Positions 60,307 to 64,000 of a DNA stretch of 64,000 bases are shown one piece after another; the first letter of the stretch is position 1, and the number at the start of each line of letters is the position of its first letter. Origin of the DNA: Prevotella sp. (GTDB lineage Bacteria > Bacteroidota > Bacteroidia > Bacteroidales > Bacteroidaceae); assembly GCA_015060485.1 (NCBI GenBank), contig SUYI01000005.1:62001-126000 (forward strand), in the 5' to 3' direction. A program made the position numbers and the translations under genes. Below the pieces are notes generated by a model. That model was not told where the DNA came from. It ran no database searches and saw nothing but the letters and a program-made list of their open reading frames with translations.

Positions 60307-62637
60307 ATGAGTATGAATCTTTTGAACGAACTGAATGAAGGGCAGCGTGAGGCGGTGGAATACTGCGACGGACCTCAACTGGTGATTGCCGGTGCCGGAT
60401 CGGGAAAAACCCGTGTGCTGACCTATAAGATAGCCTATCTGCTGGAACGCGGTATGGCCCCGTGGAATATTTTGGCACTGACCTTTACCAACAAGGCGGC
60501 ACGTGAGATGAAAGAACGTATCGGCCGGTTGGTAGGACAGGAGAGGGCCATGTATCTGCAGATGGGTACGTTCCATTCGGTTTTTGCCCGTATCTTAAGA
60601 GCTGAAGCCGAGCGGATTGGCTTTAATTCTAATTACACCATCTACGACCAGGCTGATGCCCGGTCGCTGGTGAAGAGCATCATCAAAGAGATGCAGCTCG
60701 ACGACAAGACGTATAAGCCCAACAGTGTGGCCGACCGCATCTCGATGGCCAAGAACCACCTGCTGTTGCCCCAGCAGTATGCTACCAGTTCGTGGGCTGC
60801 TGACGATGCGCAGTACAAGCGCCCTATGGTGAGCCAGATATATAACCGCTACATGGAGCGCTGTCGGCAGGCGAATGCGATGGACTTCGACGATTTGCTG
60901 GTCAAGACCTTTGTGCTGTTGCGTGGCCATGAGGACATCCGGAATAAGTATATCGAACGATTCCAATATGTGCTGGTCGATGAGTATCAGGACACCAACT
61001 ATGCCCAGCAGGAAATCGTCCTGTTGTTGGCGCATAGTCATGGACGTGTCTGTGTGGTGGGCGACGATGCCCAGAGTATCTATAGTTTCCGGGGTGCCAA
61101 CATAGACAATATCCTGAATTTCCAGAAACAGTACCAAGGTGCCAGGTTGTTTAAACTGGAACAGAATTACCGGTCGACGCAACTTATTGTACAAGCCGCA
61201 AACAGTCTGATCAAAAAGAACGAACGACAGATCCGTAAGGAAGTGTTCAGCAAGAACGAGGTCGGTGAGCAGTTGACGCTGAAGCCTGCCTATAGTGATA
61301 AAGAGGAGGCGATGATTGTTTGTAATGACATCAAGCGCCTGCGCCGACAGGACCGTTGTGAGTTCTCGGATTTTGCCATTCTCTATCGTACCAATGCTCA
61401 GAGCCGTTCGTTCGAAGAGCAGATGCGCAAAGACGGTATCCCTTATCGGATTTATGGAGGACTGAGCTTCTATCAGCGCAAGGAAATCAAGGATGTCATC
61501 GCCTATTTCCGTGTAGTGGTGAATCCCAATGACGAAGAAGCGCTGAGACGCATTATCAACTATCCGGCACGTGGCATCGGCGATACAACGGTGGGTAAGA
61601 TTGTGGAGACAGCTAACAAGCATCAGGTCAGCCTGTGGCAGGTCATTCAGCAACCCATTGTGTTCGACTTGAATCTGGCCAAGGGAACGCTGACGAAGCT
61701 GGCGGCCTTCAAGACCCTGATAGAAGGGTGGGCCGAGCGCGTGGAACAGGAGAATGCCTATGAGCTGGGACATTCAATCATCATGGAAAGCGGTATCAGT
61801 AAGGATATCTATAGCTCGTCGAATCCGGAGGACCTGTCGCGACAGGAGAATCTGGAGGAATTCCTGGGAGGTATGCAGGATTTTGTAGAGACACGGAAAG
61901 AGGAAGACCGGGAGAATGAGACCGGACTCAGCGACTTCCTGCAGGAAGTCGCACTACTGACCGATCTGGATAGTGATGATAATGAGGAGCTGCCAAAGGT
62001 CGTGCTGATGACCATTCATGCGGCGAAAGGACTGGAATTCCCAACGGTTTTCGTTGTCGGTCTGGAAGAGAACATCTTCCCTTCGCCGATGTGTGTTAAT
62101 ACGATGCGGGAACTGGAAGAGGAACGGCGTCTGCTGTATGTGGCTATTACCCGGGCAGAGAAACACTGTATCTTGACTTGTGCACAGAACCGTTTCCGAT
62201 ATGGACGTATGGAGTTTGATACACCGTCGCGATTCATTAAGGATTTCGACCCCAGCCTGCTGAAGGTGGAAGGGAATTCGGGACTGGCTGGGCTTTCTGG
62301 GCTTTCCAATAGGGCTAGTACGACGAGTATCCCTAGTCATACTAATACATCTAGTTATAGACGCCCTGTGCAGAATCCCCGTCCGGTGGCCACGCAGTTT
62401 ATGGCTGACCCGAAGGCCCGGCTGGTGCCAGTACGGCACGAAACGCCACGTCCGCAGTCGGCCATTGGCAATATCGGATTGAAAGAGGGTAATGTCATTG
62501 AGCATCAGCGCTTCGGTGTGGGTACCGTCATCAAGATAGAAGGCTCGGGCGAGAATACCAAAGCTACCGTAGAGTTTAAAAATGCCGGTGTCAAACAGCT
62601 GTTGCTGAAATTCGCGAAATATACGATAGTGGGATAG
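60307..62637 (+). CDS. uvrD: UvrD/PcrA-type ATP-dependent DNA helicase
   Basis: A 776-residue superfamily 1 helicase for DNA repair and replication-fork upkeep. Walker A is AGAGSGKT at residues 28-35. LVDEYQDTNYAQ near 225-236 is motif II, EQNYRST motif IV-like, TIHAAKGLEFPTVFVVG motif V and RRLLYVAITRAE motif VI. The C-terminus (from about residue 650) has a low-complexity Ser/Thr linker and a Tudor-like end (NVIEHQRFGVGTVIKI) as in PcrA. Two possible starts, 60307 and 60313, lie close to the promoter. Codon use is GC-rich like the genes to its left. Confidence 0.93.
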   Translation: MSMNLLNELNEGQREAVEYCDGPQLVIAGAGSGKTRVLTYKIAYLLERGMAPWNILALTFTNKAAREMKERIGRLVGQERAMYLQMGTFHSVFARILRAEAERIGFNSNYTIYDQADARSLVKSIIKEMQLDDKTYKPNSVADRISMAKNHLLLPQQYATSSWAADDAQYKRPMVSQIYNRYMERCRQANAMDFDDLLVKTFVLLRGHEDIRNKYIERFQYVLVDEYQDTNYAQQEIVLLLAHSHGRVCVVGDDAQSIYSFRGANIDNILNFQKQYQGARLFKLEQNYRSTQLIVQAANSLIKKNERQIRKEVFSKNEVGEQLTLKPAYSDKEEAMIVCNDIKRLRRQDRCEFSDFAILYRTNAQSRSFEEQMRKDGIPYRIYGGLSFYQRKEIKDVIAYFRVVVNPNDEEALRRIINYPARGIGDTTVGKIVETANKHQVSLWQVIQQPIVFDLNLAKGTLTKLAAFKTLIEGWAERVEQENAYELGHSIIMESGISKDIYSSSNPEDLSRQENLEEFLGGMQDFVETRKEEDRENETGLSDFLQEVALLTDLDSDDNEELPKVVLMTIHAAKGLEFPTVFVVGLEENIFPSPMCVNTMRELEEERRLLYVAITRAEKHCILTCAQNRFRYGRMEFDTPSRFIKDFDPSLLKVEGNSGLAGLSGLSNRASTTSIPSHTNTSSYRRPVQNPRPVATQFMADPKARLVPVRHETPRPQSAIGNIGLKEGNVIEHQRFGVGTVIKIEGSGENTKATVEFKNAGVKQLLLKFAKYTIVG

Positions 62638-62665
62638 GGTGGAGTCCCACTAAAAATATAAAATG

Positions 62666-62797
62666 TTAAAGAGCATCATCTTCCGGACGTTCAGGAAGAT
62701 GATGCTTTATTTTGGGAAGATGTTTCTTCTTGCGAAGATAGGCAGCCTTTCGGGCTTCGTATTCTTCGTAATGTTTCTCAAGAAAATTGTCGGCCAT
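62666..62797 (-). CDS. Small Lys-rich protein (43 residues)
   Basis: A short reading frame starting with ATG at 62797 and coding for MADNFLEKHYEEYEARKAAYL followed by RKKKHLPKIKHHLPERPEDDAL. It is highly charged and helical, without a signal or membrane segment. It starts in the stop codon of the DUF4270 gene (TAATG) and so is probably translated with it. I recall similar short proteins in other Bacteroidales. Its function is not known. The last third is encoded by a perfect hairpin (62673-62705), which could also end the uvrD transcript. Confidence 0.7.
   Translation of the reverse strand: MADNFLEKHYEEYEARKAAYLRKKKHLPKIKHHLPERPEDDAL
62673..62705 (+). terminator. Hairpin after uvrD, overlapping the small gene
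   Basis: GCATCATCTTCC (62673-62684) and GGAAGATGATGC (62694-62705) form a 12-bp perfect stem with a 9-base loop, then TTTATTTT. It fits a terminator for uvrD, 36 bases after its stop, while on the other strand it encodes residues of the small protein. Confidence 0.7.
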
Positions 62798-64000
62798 TAT
62801 TCGTTTTGATTGTATACGACACTGATGCGTACCGGGTCGTATGGGTTGTCGCGGCCACCCACCAGACGGACGCTGACCACCCGGAGCTCGTTGCTGACAC
62901 CAGCAACAGAGGAGGTGGAACTGGACGAGCTGGATGTGATGACCTGTACAGGGACGATAACCGCCTTGTTCCAGTCAGCTGAAGCGTTACGCTTGTCATA
63001 CATGCGGTTGATGAGTCCGGAGATGTTGTTGAACGTGTAGGTGTTTTTGTTGCTATTGTATACAGCCAGATACGATGCCACATTGTTGGGTAGGTCTCTA
63101 TGTTCAAAGAATGAATACAGGCTGTCTTTCTCCAAAATCATCAGATACTGCGGTTCTGACAATAAATCGTCGGTCAGGCTGCTACTGTCGTTCATGCGGC
63201 GGAACACAATCTTGGCGGAGGTGATGGTGTCGTTCTCATGTCCACGCTTGATGTCGTCCACGGGAAGGGTCACCTCGGTGAAAATGCCGTCGGGAGCCTT
63301 GATATAAGTATACCGGGTGTCTGCGGCCAGTCGCTGGATAGTGTTCTTGTCGCTGATGAAGTTCGTGGTCTGCAAGACCTCCTCATTGCCGATGAACGCT
63401 TTCTGGCGATTGATGATTTTGCCGTCATTCATATAGTGTATGTGAATAACAAGCTGCGTCTGGTAGACTTCTGTCATCACGCCCAGACCATCGGTGGTCT
63501 TAAAATAGAATCCGGGACAAACCTTCTGTACAAATGTCTGCGAGTTTTTGAAATACTCGGGATGTTCATAGTATGTGTTCATCACGTAGGAACCATAGTT
63601 GTTCCAGGTCCGTCCGCTCTTGTCGGTATAGGGATCGTTGATGGGCACTTTGATACGGAAGTAGTTCGTACCGTTCTGGTTCAGATTGCGCAGGCTGTCG
63701 CTCTGAGTCAGGTCAGACAGCGTATAGAGCGCTTTCTTGTAGAGACCGTCGGCACGCAGGAAACCATTCTTCTCCAAATCGAAATTGGTGTAGTACTGGC
63801 GGTTCTCCATGACGGGCTTGTCCAGCTCACTGATGGTCATCTTCATGGCTGCCAACGAGTCGCCCATAAAGTTGTCGACAATGATGTTGAGGAAACAAGA
63901 GTCAGCCAACGCATTGTCGGCATGATCATCCTCTTCACCACGCAGCAAAGACAAGGGGGGGAAGAGGTTTGATGCCTCGCTCTCCAATGTAGAGAACTGC
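62797..64000 (-). CDS. DUF4270 family protein (partial)
   Basis: The frame is open through the right edge, so the N-terminus lies beyond the window. About 400 residues are visible. They include DDHADNALADSCFLNIIVDNF, LIMILEKDSLYSFF-like stretches, and NNYGSYVMNTYYEHP, which fit the DUF4270 family of Bacteroidales envelope lipoproteins, whose role is not known. A Ser-rich stretch (SSSSSSTSSVAG) precedes the last beta-rich part. The lipoprotein signal cannot be seen here. Its stop codon overlaps the start of the small gene at 62797. Confidence 0.75.
   Translation of the reverse strand, partial: QFSTLESEASNLFPPLSLLRGEEDDHADNALADSCFLNIIVDNFMGDSLAAMKMTISELDKPVMENRQYYTNFDLEKNGFLRADGLYKKALYTLSDLTQSDSLRNLNQNGTNYFRIKVPINDPYTDKSGRTWNNYGSYVMNTYYEHPEYFKNSQTFVQKVCPGFYFKTTDGLGVMTEVYQTQLVIHIHYMNDGKIINRQKAFIGNEEVLQTTNFISDKNTIQRLAADTRYTYIKAPDGIFTEVTLPVDDIKRGHENDTITSAKIVFRRMNDSSSLTDDLLSEPQYLMILEKDSLYSFFEHRDLPNNVASYLAVYNSNKNTYTFNNISGLINRMYDKRNASADWNKAVIVPVQVITSSSSSSTSSVAGVSNELRVVSVRLVGGRDNPYDPVRISVVYNQNE

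Noticed and set aside
60595..61773. A 392-residue minus-strand frame inside uvrD
   Set aside because: The helicase motifs are on the plus strand. The reverse frame is not similar to anything I know and has no promoter.
1..64000. tRNA, rRNA or riboswitch genes
   Set aside because: I looked in the gaps between genes and saw no cloverleaf-like or conserved RNA motif. A covariance-model scan would settle it; a hit would refute this.

Overview
The window looks like a chromosomal surface-polysaccharide locus from a Bacteroidales bacterium, most likely Prevotella or a close relative. This rests on what the sequence shows: many promoters of the Bacteroidales form (TTTG, about 20 bp, TAnnTTTG), few Shine-Dalgarno-like sites, DUF4270 and DUF6078 proteins, a BT4734-type VirE protein, and a small Lys-rich protein next to the DUF4270 gene. 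The species call is inference. I see no tRNA, rRNA, CRISPR array or intact transposase.

Left part (1-14 kb): glycosyltransferases of the GT4 and GT2 type, an esterase-like lipoprotein, an AAA ATPase, and a minus-strand trio (acyltransferase, sulfatase-fold phospho-transferase, acyltransferase) ending beside a truncated GT4 remnant. Accessory segment (14-24 kb): a DUF6078 plus VirE pair between 46-bp inverted repeats; a HipBA toxin-antitoxin pair between hairpin-forming direct repeats; a DUF234-type ATPase; an AbiEi/AbiEii pair; and several mosaic acyltransferases. Short repeats with promoter-like content recur here, which suggests repeated recombination.

Middle (24-37 kb): a GtrA/GtrB-like/GT-C cassette followed by UDP-galactopyranose mutase (galactofuranose supply). 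Next comes a cassette of FkbH, a VOC protein, an acyl carrier protein, an MBOAT, an SGNH-like protein and a second sulfatase-fold transferase. Its layout resembles the Dlt D-alanylation system, but with FkbH as the presumed carrier-protein loader. I consider this the best candidate for an under-described system. A fucosyltransferase-like enzyme and a GT4 follow.

Main assembly operon (53.3 to 39.1 kb, minus strand): a stand-alone response-regulator receiver, an initiating sugar-phosphate transferase with a degenerate receiver-like N-terminus and an acidic insert, a half-size TolC-like protein, a Wzc-like co-polymerase, a Wzy-like polymerase, four GT2 enzymes, a Wzx-like flippase, and an MBOAT/SGNH pair. 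Together these describe Wzx/Wzy-dependent assembly of a heavily acylated polysaccharide.

Right part (53.5-64 kb) is more GC-rich and housekeeping in character: xylulokinase; a manC-gmd-fcl operon making GDP-L-fucose that runs on into ptb-buk (butyryl-CoA/butyrate); a UvrD/PcrA helicase; a small conserved-looking protein; and a partial DUF4270 protein. GDP-fucose from this operon would feed the fucosyltransferase-like gene at 36 kb.
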